Part shown: piece after piece, positions 6,717-14,586 of the stretch
Layout of the letters: each line of letters starts with the position of its first letter
Numbering within the stretch: position 1 is the stretch's first letter
Source: CAZSAA01 sp964604915
Lineage (GTDB): Bacteria; Patescibacteriota; Patescibacteriia; Patescibacteriales; UBA12465
DNA length: 22,319 bases
Direction: 5' to 3'
Assembly (NCBI GenBank): GCA_964604915.1
Contig: CAZSAA010000011.1
Span: 1-22,319 of the forward strand
Made by a program: the position numbers and the translations under genes
Notes under the pieces: model-generated
Databases searched by the model: none
What the model was told of the DNA's origin: nothing
What the model saw: the letters and a program-made list of their open reading frames with translations, nothing else

Positions 6717-7607
6717 TTATTTATAATACACTAAATTATCGTATCTGAGGTCGACATAGCTGAGTTTCGCGAAACCTCCTTCTTCTTTAGCCTCTACTTC
6801 GCTCCTGACTAGCAACAAGTTCTCCAGTTGGCTCTCCGGCGCTAGGCTGACGTTGAAGTAGGCGGGCGGAAAATCCTTTAGCTTAGCCGTCACCTTGTTC
6901 GCTTCATCATCCACCCATATTCCTTCTATCTCATACGTATCTTTCATTATACCATATAGCTGGAAGATAAAGCTAAGGGTGTCCGTTTCGATATCAATCC
7001 CATCTGAAGAAGCGAGAAGCTGGCTACCCCAGTTGCTGATAGTGAGGTAGGAAGCCTTTTCTTCTTCGCTCAAACTGAATCCGCTGATGACATGGCCTTG
7101 CGAATCAGCCAGGTATTGCTGGCCATCGCTATCGTTTAGGATGAACCCAACCCGCCGTTCATCTATCTGCAGACTGACCGTACTCGGCCATTTCTTGATC
7201 GCCTTGATTGCTTCAAAGTTGAAGCCTTCATTGACCTGAACAGAGAGCTCTTTAGCATCAAGCCGAATAAGGTTGGGGTGACCGTCAATGTATTCCTGAA
7301 CTTTAGCGGAAACAGCTTCTGGCGAGATGCGCTGTAGCCCTTTGACTTCGACCCGCTTGATCAAAAAGACCGGAGAATAGAAAAGCAGCCAGACTAAAGC
7401 GGCTAACGGGACAGCAATAACGAAAAACCAAAGCCAGATACGGCGCTTAGATCCCTTAGGCTTACGTCCTTTAGTTTTCTTTTCGGGAACGACTTGCTTG
7501 CTCTTGCGACGGCTACGGAAGAACGGATTAGTCAGATTCTTGGAATTATAGTCATGCCTTACCTTTATCCGCCGCGGCTTAAAGCTCTTCCCTCTCATTA
7601 TGGCCAT
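6717..7607 (-). CDS. ftsQ: FtsQ/DivIB-type cell division protein with POTRA domain
   Basis: FtsQ (DivIB) is a bitopic divisome protein that links FtsB/FtsL to the septal synthase. The 296-residue protein has a very basic cytoplasmic N-terminus (1-56, rich in Arg and Lys), one transmembrane helix at about 57-79, and directly after it a POTRA-type domain starting FLIKRVEVKGLQRISPEAV (81-99) and reaching about residue 155 (IDERRVGFIL). The rest (160-296) is a beta-rich extracytoplasmic domain as in FtsQ. The ATG at 7607 overlaps the end of alr by 10 nt, so translation is coupled. The pairing with alr is typical of peptidoglycan and division clusters, though no mur genes, ftsA or ftsZ appear here. 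The 49-residue membrane protein gene follows after 6 nt. Confidence 0.88.
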   Translation of the reverse strand: MAIMRGKSFKPRRIKVRHDYNSKNLTNPFFRSRRKSKQVVPEKKTKGRKPKGSKRRIWLWFFVIAVPLAALVWLLFYSPVFLIKRVEVKGLQRISPEAVSAKVQEYIDGHPNLIRLDAKELSVQVNEGFNFEAIKAIKKWPSTVSLQIDERRVGFILNDSDGQQYLADSQGHVISGFSLSEEEKASYLTISNWGSQLLASSDGIDIETDTLSFIFQLYGIMKDTYEIEGIWVDDEANKVTAKLKDFPPAYFNVSLAPESQLENLLLVRSEVEAKEEGGFAKLSYVDLRYDNLVYYK

Positions 7608-8749
7608 ATCACTTCCCTCCTAATGTTATCCCGCAGGGCCACCAGGGTCTCATACGGTATCTTTTTGCTTATTTTAGATAAATTATCAATACTATTTGTT
7701 GCTTCCTTCTCCGCACTTATCACTTCCACCTCTTCCCCAATCTCCACCTCTTTCTGACCGATATCCAAGCAACAGAGATTCATGCAAACATTGCCGGCGA
7801 TAGGAACGGCTTCCCCGCCCTCTTTCATCCTCAACACCGCTTGGTTGGATAACGACCTATCAAGACCTTCATAATAACCAAAAGGTATCACGGCGCTACG
7901 TCCGGCTACCTTAGCCACGAAACGTCCGTTATATGACACCGGATCGCCTGGCAACAAGTCTTGCACTGACACTATCTTCGAAACCAGGCGCAAAGCCGGC
8001 TTAAGCTTCCCTACTCTGCTTGTTTGCGGATGGCCGGCCTCAAACGGGCTGTAGCCATAGAAGGCAAGCCCGGCTCGGAAAGCGGTCAGGCGCGGATCAT
8101 CAAAGGCGAATATCCCCGCGCTATTGCCCAGATGGACGGTGTCCGGTTCCAACCCGTGTGCCTGCAATATCTGGAGATCCTTGAAAAATTTATCTCTCTG
8201 ACGCGCGGTAATGGGACTGTCCAACTCTTCCGCCGCCGCCAGATGCGAGCAGAGGCCACGCACCTTCAACTGCGAAAGAGCTTCCCTATTCTGATCAATG
8301 AACGCTTCCATATCCTGGATGCCTTCGCGGTTCATGCCAGTATTGCTGAAAAGGTGAACAGCGGCACCGGGACGATACCTAGCTATCGCTCGCAAAGTGT
8401 CCGCATTATATACGCAGAATTCCAAGCGAGAAGAACGAGCATAGCGATATGCTTTCTCGGGCATCTCGCCTAGTATCAGGATGCGCCCGGAAAAATAGCG
8501 GCTAGCGATTTGCGCTTCCGGGAAGGAGTCCACCGCTACCATCTTAGCCCCCGCTTTTTCCAGGATGCGACAGACCGGCGCTAAACCGTGCCCATACGCA
8601 TTAGACTTCAAGACTGGAATGATAGTCGCTTGCGGTTGGATGGAACTGAGGTAGCGGAAATTACCGATGAGATTAGCCGCGATTATCTCGATACGGTTAA
8701 GAGGTTCGTAGTCCGGCTTACGGAGCTTCTTGAGCAATGATATCACCAT
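7598..8749 (-). CDS. alr: Alanine racemase (PLP-dependent, fold type III)
   Basis: Makes D-alanine for peptidoglycan. The 383-residue protein has the PLP lysine K48 in PVLKSNAYGHG, the second catalytic base Y292 (FGYYEGLDR), R141 of TGMNREG, HLGNS at 207-211 and R225 in FRAGLAFYG, all standard landmarks. Two positions differ from the Geobacillus enzyme: the carbamylated Lys of VHLK.DTGM is Phe134 and the following Asp is Asn136 (VHLFSNTGM). Other racemases lack that Lys, so activity is still expected, but substrate preference could differ. The gene starts 2 nt after the upstream stop and its end overlaps ftsQ by 10 nt. The ATG at 8749 gives an N-terminus of about 17 residues ahead of the barrel; a later start is not needed. 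Confidence 0.92.
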   Translation of the reverse strand: MVISLLKKLRKPDYEPLNRIEIIAANLIGNFRYLSSIQPQATIIPVLKSNAYGHGLAPVCRILEKAGAKMVAVDSFPEAQIASRYFSGRILILGEMPEKAYRYARSSRLEFCVYNADTLRAIARYRPGAAVHLFSNTGMNREGIQDMEAFIDQNREALSQLKVRGLCSHLAAAEELDSPITARQRDKFFKDLQILQAHGLEPDTVHLGNSAGIFAFDDPRLTAFRAGLAFYGYSPFEAGHPQTSRVGKLKPALRLVSKIVSVQDLLPGDPVSYNGRFVAKVAGRSAVIPFGYYEGLDRSLSNQAVLRMKEGGEAVPIAGNVCMNLCCLDIGQKEVEIGEEVEVISAEKEATNSIDNLSKISKKIPYETLVALRDNIRREVIWP

Positions 8750-8751
8750 AC

Positions 8752-9807
8752 CTATCTTATCACTTTCCCGTCCGAAGCAGCGAGACTATCTTTTTCTAAT
8801 CTAGTATCTATCTTGCCCGCTGATCCGGTTATTAGACTGCCTGAGAGGCCATCAGAAGCACTATAGGCCGTCTTTTCGACCAAGACGATCGTTTGGCCGA
8901 CTTGAGATTCGATTGGCGTGATTTCCACCTCGAAACCGCCGCTTATCTTCTCACCATCTTCGACAGTGCTGACCTTCCAGATTATCTGCCGGGCTCCTTC
9001 GTTATAGTTCATCTCGCCTTTAGTCAGGGTGCGATTACCGGTGAACTTGACACCAACTGGCAGGGTGGACGCCAAAGCGAAATCCTTGAGATCACCATTG
9101 CTGCTAGAAAGGTCTAGCAATATCCAATAACTCGTGGGCAAGCCCACCATCGGCGGGATAGGGCCGATGCCAATCTGGTCACCCTGGCTAGTGTAATAAT
9201 ATGCGTCAACAACTAAGTTGATAGAGGCGGGAACGATTAGCTGATTCGAAGCGAAAGATTCACTAGCTGTCTGGGAACCGGAGGCATAGCCGGAAGAGAC
9301 CTTGATTACCAATTGCTTGGCCAGGCTCGCGAACTCGACGTCGATCTCGATCTTCCCCTTCTCACCGGAGGCTATCTTATCAACCAATATGTAATCACCC
9401 TCGTCCTGCCAATTGGTACTGCTTGATATGATGTCGAAGCGCCGCAATTTGGCATTACCTTCCGTTCCAAGTGATAGGCGCACGTTCTCCAAATCGCGGT
9501 CAAAAGCATTCTCATACCCTATTTCCACCCGATACTTCCCTTCCTTAGCCGGAGACAAAGACACTTCCAAATCAAGCGGCAAATCCGATTGGTCGAAGTG
9601 CGGTTCGACCGTCGGCTCGCCGTTATTGCCGATTGGAGGAAGGCCGATTGTTTCTGGCCGCCAGAAGAAGGCATAGGCGAGCAAGCCTAGCATGACGACC
9701 ACTAGGGCGAGCATAGCCACGTCCATTACCAGGTGGAGACGGCTGCGGAGATAGCGGCTCTGTTGTCTTCCCTGCCACCAGCGCTTGATTGATCTTGTCA
9801 TCCTCAT
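8752..9807 (-). CDS. Membrane-anchored beta-rich extracytoplasmic protein, function unknown
   Basis: A 351-residue protein I cannot assign. The first 24 residues are strongly basic (RSIKRWWQGRQQSRYLRSR), then one transmembrane helix lies at about 28-48, so the bulk sits outside the membrane. Residues 70-345 read as alternating beta-strands with Gly, Ser, Asn and Asp turns, like one or more immunoglobulin-like or DUF11-like adhesive modules: about 75-165 and about 235-330 look like two such units, each with a V/I-x-V-x-V edge pattern. There are no cysteines and no catalytic motif that I can see. It lies 23 nt after the glycoside hydrolase-like gene and 2 nt before alr, all one transcript. A structural or scaffolding role at the envelope is plausible but inferred from layout alone. 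Confidence 0.75.
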   Translation of the reverse strand: MRMTRSIKRWWQGRQQSRYLRSRLHLVMDVAMLALVVVMLGLLAYAFFWRPETIGLPPIGNNGEPTVEPHFDQSDLPLDLEVSLSPAKEGKYRVEIGYENAFDRDLENVRLSLGTEGNAKLRRFDIISSSTNWQDEGDYILVDKIASGEKGKIEIDVEFASLAKQLVIKVSSGYASGSQTASESFASNQLIVPASINLVVDAYYYTSQGDQIGIGPIPPMVGLPTSYWILLDLSSSNGDLKDFALASTLPVGVKFTGNRTLTKGEMNYNEGARQIIWKVSTVEDGEKISGGFEVEITPIESQVGQTIVLVEKTAYSASDGLSGSLITGSAGKIDTRLEKDSLAASDGKVIR

Positions 9808-9830
9808 ATATTTGAAATTATGGATATAAC

Positions 9831-11651
9831 TTAGAAGCTGCTGCTAAAAGCGAAGATGCGCGGACTCTCTTCCCCGACGATATAGCCATAGCCAACATTC
9901 ACCCCACCGCGGAAGTTCTTATCATAGGCGAAGAAACTGCCGAGAACTTGGCCGCTCTGGGAAAAGATCCGTACATGGGGACCGCCGCCCGGACCCGCGC
10001 CAGTGATGATCTCTGCCTGGCCGTCACCATTAAGGTCGCCAGCGGCGACACTTACCCCACCGCGGAAGTTCTTATCATAGGCGAAGAAACTGCCGAGAAC
10101 TTGGCCGCTCTGGGAAAAGATCCGTACATGGGGACCGCCGCCCGGACCCGCGCCAGTGATGATCTCCGCCTGGCCGTCACCGCTTATATCCGCCAAAGCT
10201 ATACCTATCTCTCCATCGAACTCCCCGAAAGGTCGGAAGGAAGCGATAGTCTTAACACTATCGCCAAGCACGACCGCGCCTTCATAGGCGTATAGTGATA
10301 AACCGTCTTGCTGTAGAATCCGACTACCCGCGGGATAGGCAGCTTGATAGGCAAAGAAACCGTTACGTGGCTGGTCACCCTTGGTATCAAATATCCTGGC
10401 GAAATAACCGTTACGATAACTCGCTCCCCGTATTTCCGTCTGCCGCTTGTATAATATCAGGCCATCCTTAGGGGCTAGGGATACCCAATTGATGATAGTC
10501 CCGTCATTTACTTGGAGATCCTGCGTCCCTTTGAGCTTTTCAAATTCTTCGTTTTTAAACAGGAACCGTTGCTCCTTATCACTAGAATTGACCAACACGA
10601 TGCCATTATTAAAATCTCGACGCCAGAGGCCAGTTTGCCAGGAATATCGATCGGATGATAGGAGATTAAAGGGGGCGGATATTGGCTGGCCAAGGTTGGC
10701 CTCATACTCATCATACCACCAGGTTTGACTATGGTTTGTAACATCAAAATCGAAACTATAGTATCCATCGCCCAGCAGCGTACTACCTAGCCCGAAGCGC
10801 ATCTTCTGGTAATTAGCGCTGTTATTATCATGCGCGTTTATCACCGCCACTTGAGGTAGGCGGTTATAGCCGCTCAGCTTGATATATGATTGCATGGATC
10901 CAGCCCAAGTACCGCCGTTTTCCCAAGCCGAGGGGAATCCTTCAAGCATCATGCCGTTAAGTTTAGACTGGTAGTCGAAATGAATCTGGCCGTTGCCAAT
11001 AATAATGAAGCTAGATGGCAAAAAATCCCTGAGCTGCGATATTGTTTCATTCATCCCTTCACGCCAAGTCTGGTCAATCTCCGCCGCCGTTTCCTTGGCG
11101 CCGTCATTATCAATATCGATATCACCACTATTGACGAAGCTTACACTGCCCCAGAGGTTGTCTAAGAAGACGCCGTCGAAATGGCCACTGCCATATATGT
11201 CCTGCTCAATGAAATCTGCCAGATAACTATGGAAATCGGTACTCATATTGAACATATATGTACCGGACCAATGCGATATCTTGTTCCCAGCGCTATCCCG
11301 CAGCCACCAGCTCTCATCGATACCGGCCAGGAAACGGCGCCTGAGATTATCATCGCGATAGTTCTCCGGTTGGCTATATATCTCCTGGGAAGCGATATAG
11401 GCGAGAATCTTGATATCAGGATTTTTCTCCTTGATCAAGGCTAGTTCGTCCGGGCTATTTTCCGATACCTCCATATCCAGGATTATGACATCCCATTTGG
11501 CGAGCGCCTCGGCATCTGCTTCAGTAAGTTTCCAACTGAGGAAATAGTTGGCGATGCGCGGATACTCCGGGTCAAAGGAGGCTCCGGTTAAAATAGGGAC
11601 GGAGATAACAACTAAGGAAAATAGGATGGTGGACAGTATGCGGCGATTCAT
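9831..11651 (-). CDS. Secreted putative glycoside hydrolase (GHL15-like barrel) with C-terminal FG-GAP/VCBS-type repeats
   Basis: A 606-residue exported protein. Residues 1-24 are a signal peptide (NRR, then a hydrophobic run to LTGA). About 28-390 resembles the TIM-barrel putative glycosidases (GHL15-like), with ILAYIASQE (82-90), FDGVFLDN (158-165, candidate acid D164) and MLEGFP (235-240, candidate acid E237); substrate unknown. A later beta domain is followed by FG-GAP/VCBS-like repeats carrying calcium-loop patterns DISGDGQAEI and DLNGDGQAEI and the segment GAGPGGGPHVRIF. The last two repeats (about 491-532 and 542-583) are nearly identical in protein and DNA. Such repeats often serve surface binding. 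The gene starts 3 nt after serS. Catalysis by the two acids is inferred from position only. Confidence 0.82.
   Translation of the reverse strand: MNRRILSTILFSLVVISVPILTGASFDPEYPRIANYFLSWKLTEADAEALAKWDVIILDMEVSENSPDELALIKEKNPDIKILAYIASQEIYSQPENYRDDNLRRRFLAGIDESWWLRDSAGNKISHWSGTYMFNMSTDFHSYLADFIEQDIYGSGHFDGVFLDNLWGSVSFVNSGDIDIDNDGAKETAAEIDQTWREGMNETISQLRDFLPSSFIIIGNGQIHFDYQSKLNGMMLEGFPSAWENGGTWAGSMQSYIKLSGYNRLPQVAVINAHDNNSANYQKMRFGLGSTLLGDGYYSFDFDVTNHSQTWWYDEYEANLGQPISAPFNLLSSDRYSWQTGLWRRDFNNGIVLVNSSDKEQRFLFKNEEFEKLKGTQDLQVNDGTIINWVSLAPKDGLILYKRQTEIRGASYRNGYFARIFDTKGDQPRNGFFAYQAAYPAGSRILQQDGLSLYAYEGAVVLGDSVKTIASFRPFGEFDGEIGIALADISGDGQAEIITGAGPGGGPHVRIFSQSGQVLGSFFAYDKNFRGGVSVAAGDLNGDGQAEIITGAGPGGGPHVRIFSQSGQVLGSFFAYDKNFRGGVNVGYGYIVGEESPRIFAFSSSF
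9901..10181 (-). repeat. Near-identical tandem repeat in the FG-GAP region
   Basis: Two 128-bp copies (9901-10028 and 10054-10181), period 153 bp (51 codons), differ at only one base (10014 versus 10167). The protein copies are identical over the same span, so the unit was duplicated or gene-converted recently. Confidence 0.95.
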
Positions 11652-11654
11652 GGA

Positions 11655-12911
11655 TTAGCGCTTAGGCTTGAGGACAGTGAGGCCTTGCGGCAGATATCGG
11701 TGTAAGGCTTCGGGAATGATGACCGAGCCGTCCGCTTGCTGGAACTGTTCCAAGATGGCTGGGAATAGGCGGCTGGTAGCGAGGCCGGAGGCGTTGAGGG
11801 TATGAGCAAATTCATTCTTACCGCCCTCCTCATCCCTATACTTCACCTGGCCGCGCCTAGCTTGATAATCCAAAGCATTAGATATGCTACTCACTTCCTT
11901 ATATATCCCCATGCTTGGAATCCAGACTTCGACGTCATAGGTCTTGGCCATCGCCGCCGAGCAGTCGCCCGCCGCCAGTTTGGAAAGCTGATAATGCAAG
12001 CCTAATCCTTCGACCAATTTCTTAGCATTATCTACTAATTCTTCGAACATAGGCCAAGACTCTTCCGGACGACAGAAGATGAACATCTCGATCTTATTGA
12101 ACTGGTGTCCGCGGATCATGCCTCGCTCTTCCTGACGATAGCTGCCAGCTTCGCGACGGAAGCAGGCGGAATAGGCGAAATATTTCAAAGGTAAGGACGC
12201 ACCAGGAAGAGTTTCTTCCCGATGGTAGTTGCCAAGCATCATCTCGCTCGTCGCGTTAAGGCAGAGCTTATCCTGGGTCCAGAAGAGATCATCACGGAAT
12301 TTAGGAAGATGGCCAGAGGTATAGGCAGATTTTTCGCTCAGCAGGAAAGGAGGAATCAGGAAACGATAGCCGTTCTTAGTATGAAAATCAATGAAATATG
12401 ATAATAGGGCCCATTCCAGCAAAGCGCCGTCTCCGGTATAGCACCAGAAGCCACTGCCGCTCATCTTGGCGGCGCGGGGATAGTCGATCAGGCCTAGGTC
12501 GGTCGCCAGTTCGACATGGTCTTTGGGAGCGAAATTAAAAGCCGGTTTATCCTTGAAAGTATAGATCGCTTCGTTATTCTCCTTGCCGCCAGGCACGACG
12601 TCGTCAGCCGGGATGTTAGGCAATTCGGCCATCTTTTCCAGGAAACTCGCTTCTACTGCCGCGAGAACGGTGTCCTTCTCCTTAATCTGTTCACCTACCG
12701 CTTTAAGTTTAGCGATGATATCATCGGTCGGCTTGCTCTTAGAATACTGGTTACGATAGGCCTTTAGTTCCTCGACCTCCTTGATAAGCTCTTTGCGCTT
12801 GTCGTCTAAAGCGATGATAGCGTCAAGATCGAGCTTATCCGCTTCGATACGCTTTAGCAGCGACGCCTCGACTTGAGCACGCTTCTCCCTGATTAATTTG
12901 ATGTCTAACAT
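11655..12911 (-). CDS. serS: Seryl-tRNA synthetase
   Basis: Class II synthetase charging tRNA-Ser (and tRNA-Sec where present). The 418-residue length is usual. Residues about 25-105 form the long charged antiparallel coiled-coil arm that holds the long variable arm of tRNA-Ser. The catalytic core shows motif 2 (FRREAGSYRQEERGMIRGHQ), EVSSISNALDYQARR, and motif 3 (LNASGLATSRLFPAILEQFQ). Motif 3 departs from the frequent LNGSGLAVGRTLAAILE form but keeps the key Arg, and the usual SSCSNCTDFQARR segment has Ile and Ala in place of the two Cys. I judge it the functional SerRS because no other copy is visible. It starts 4 nt after dnaX, and the glycoside hydrolase-like gene follows after 3 nt. Confidence 0.96.
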   Translation of the reverse strand: MLDIKLIREKRAQVEASLLKRIEADKLDLDAIIALDDKRKELIKEVEELKAYRNQYSKSKPTDDIIAKLKAVGEQIKEKDTVLAAVEASFLEKMAELPNIPADDVVPGGKENNEAIYTFKDKPAFNFAPKDHVELATDLGLIDYPRAAKMSGSGFWCYTGDGALLEWALLSYFIDFHTKNGYRFLIPPFLLSEKSAYTSGHLPKFRDDLFWTQDKLCLNATSEMMLGNYHREETLPGASLPLKYFAYSACFRREAGSYRQEERGMIRGHQFNKIEMFIFCRPEESWPMFEELVDNAKKLVEGLGLHYQLSKLAAGDCSAAMAKTYDVEVWIPSMGIYKEVSSISNALDYQARRGQVKYRDEEGGKNEFAHTLNASGLATSRLFPAILEQFQQADGSVIIPEALHRYLPQGLTVLKPKR

Positions 12912-12915
12912 ACGT

Positions 12916-14505
12916 TTATCCTATAATTTCTCCGCCGCCTAAAGTATGCAGCAGGCTATTTAACATATTCTTGGGCGCTGATGCGGCCTCTTCGGCCACC
13001 GGTGCCTCCTCTTCCCTATCAACTTCCCTTACCTCGGTCGCTATTGCGATATTATGGCCATCAAATACTTCGCTGGAAAAGGACTCCACCAGCTTCTTTA
13101 TAGCTGGATCCTTGAAACGGTCATTATGGAAACGGTATCGGAAAGATAAAGTCAGGCGTCCCCCCGCTATCTCGCTGGGCCGACAATTCTGCAGGACGAA
13201 CATCAGGGAGTGATTACTCTGCTTGGCTTTAGCCAAGACATCGGGCCAGCGTTTCCCTACTTCTTCCAAGCTATAGTTCGCCTCCAAGCTCGGCTCAAGG
13301 TTATCTGTTTCTATCATCGCTTTCTTCATCGAGCTAGCTTTAGGTTTGGGGGGAGCGATGGGAGATGCTGGACTAGCGGGTCGTGCGACCGATACTTCGG
13401 TTATCGTCTCACTAGGGCGACAGAAATCCAAGATGGCCAACTCAAGCGGCAATTGCGGCAACGGGCTGGGTCGGTTATCAGCATAGAGGGAAATAAACAT
13501 CCTAGCCATCAACATTAGCTTTTCCTGCTCTACCTCCTGCGAGAGGTCGTTTAGTTTAGTTTCAAAATTATCGCCAAAAGCCAGATTAGATAATTCGGCC
13601 AGTCCGGCACTAAGCTTCCCTAACAGCATCTTGCGCAGGATTTCCGTTCCCTCCTTCAGGAATTCTTTCATTGATAGATTGGAATCGGACAAGGAGTTGA
13701 CCAGTTTGATCGCTCCGGCCGCATCGCCAGCCGAAAGCAGCGATATAAGCTGCAATATCTCGTTGTGCAGACTACGAGAAATGACTAGTTCCGCTTGTTC
13801 CAAAGCGATATGTTTCTCCCCTAAGGACATTATCTGACCTAAGATGCTCTCGGCATCGCGCAAATGACCATCTGCTTGACGGGCTACCGCCTCGAGCACG
13901 GCCTGATCGATGTCTAATTTCTCTTGGGTGGCGATATATGAAAGTTTCTTGACTACGTCCGCGAAGCTTATCTTCCGAAAATCGAAACGTTCGCAACGAG
14001 AGATGATAGTGAGGGGTACTTTATGGATTTCAGTGGTGCAAAGGATGAATATGACGTAGTGCGGCGGCTCTTCGAGCACCTTGAGCAAGGCATTCCAGGC
14101 CGAAATGGAAAGCATATGCACTTCATCAATGATAAATACCTTATACCTCCCCTGCGACGGAGGAAGTTTAGCGAAAGAAATGATGTTTTCGCGGACATTA
14201 TCGACGCCGGTATTCGAGGCGGCATCGATTTCCACGACATCCATATTCCGGCCCTCCTTGATGGCGACACAGTTCTCGCATTCGCCGCATGGTTCATATT
14301 GCCCTTCCTCACGCTGGAGACAATTAGCTGACTTAGCTAAAATACGAGCAAAAGTAGTTTTCCCAACCGCCCGCGGGCCGCAAAAAAGGTACGCATGGGA
14401 AAGCGTACCCGAAGACGCTTCGTTACTGAGCGTAATCTTTACGTGATTTTGTCCGATTATTTGAGAAAAATTCTCAGGACGATATTGGCGGTATAGGCTG
14501 GGCAT
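12916..14505 (-). CDS. dnaX: DNA polymerase III subunit gamma/tau
   Basis: Clamp-loader ATPase of the replisome. The 529-residue protein has RuvB-like start SLYRQYRPENFSQIIGQ, Walker A GPRAVGKTT (43-51), the zinc-binding cysteines C62, C73, C76 and C79, Walker B FIIDEVH (124-130), the sensor-1 region LCTTEIHKVP and the SRC motif with Arg170. Domain III follows and a low-complexity Pro/Ala/Lys linker lies at about 375-405, then a C-terminal domain (about 415-495) that would correspond to the tau part. I saw no A-rich slippery heptamer that would suggest programmed frameshifting to make gamma. It is the first gene of a seven-gene operon. Its ATG at 14505 lies about 15 nt after the predicted transcription start, with no ribosome binding site in that leader. 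Confidence 0.96.
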   Translation of the reverse strand: MPSLYRQYRPENFSQIIGQNHVKITLSNEASSGTLSHAYLFCGPRAVGKTTFARILAKSANCLQREEGQYEPCGECENCVAIKEGRNMDVVEIDAASNTGVDNVRENIISFAKLPPSQGRYKVFIIDEVHMLSISAWNALLKVLEEPPHYVIFILCTTEIHKVPLTIISRCERFDFRKISFADVVKKLSYIATQEKLDIDQAVLEAVARQADGHLRDAESILGQIMSLGEKHIALEQAELVISRSLHNEILQLISLLSAGDAAGAIKLVNSLSDSNLSMKEFLKEGTEILRKMLLGKLSAGLAELSNLAFGDNFETKLNDLSQEVEQEKLMLMARMFISLYADNRPSPLPQLPLELAILDFCRPSETITEVSVARPASPASPIAPPKPKASSMKKAMIETDNLEPSLEANYSLEEVGKRWPDVLAKAKQSNHSLMFVLQNCRPSEIAGGRLTLSFRYRFHNDRFKDPAIKKLVESFSSEVFDGHNIAIATEVREVDREEEAPVAEEAASAPKNMLNSLLHTLGGGEIIG

Positions 14506-14524
14506 ATAGTCAAAAGTATCATTT

Positions 14525-14554
14525 ATTATATCCTCCTTTTCCTGGCTTAGTCAA
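14525..14554 (-). promoter_or_regulatory. Promoter of the dnaX-serS-alr-ftsQ operon
   Basis: Minus strand TTGACT (14549-14554), 18-nt spacer, TATAAT (14525-14530). The predicted start lies about 13-15 nt before the dnaX ATG. Oddly, AGGAGG sits inside the spacer just upstream of the -10, followed 9 nt later by an ATG that opens a 21-codon frame out of register with dnaX. Confidence 0.6.
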
Positions 14555-14586
14555 TGAGGGGATGGAACTGCGTTTATTCAAATTAA

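Noticed and set aside
8024..8473. 149-residue plus-strand frame
   Set aside because: Antisense to alr, whose catalytic motifs are intact; no recognisable domain in the plus frame.
9901..10181. CRISPR array or mobile repeat
   Set aside because: Only two long units in frame within a coding region with a 51-residue period; this is a protein repeat.
12916..14505. Programmed frameshift in dnaX
   Set aside because: No A-rich slippery heptamer with a downstream hairpin was seen in the frame.
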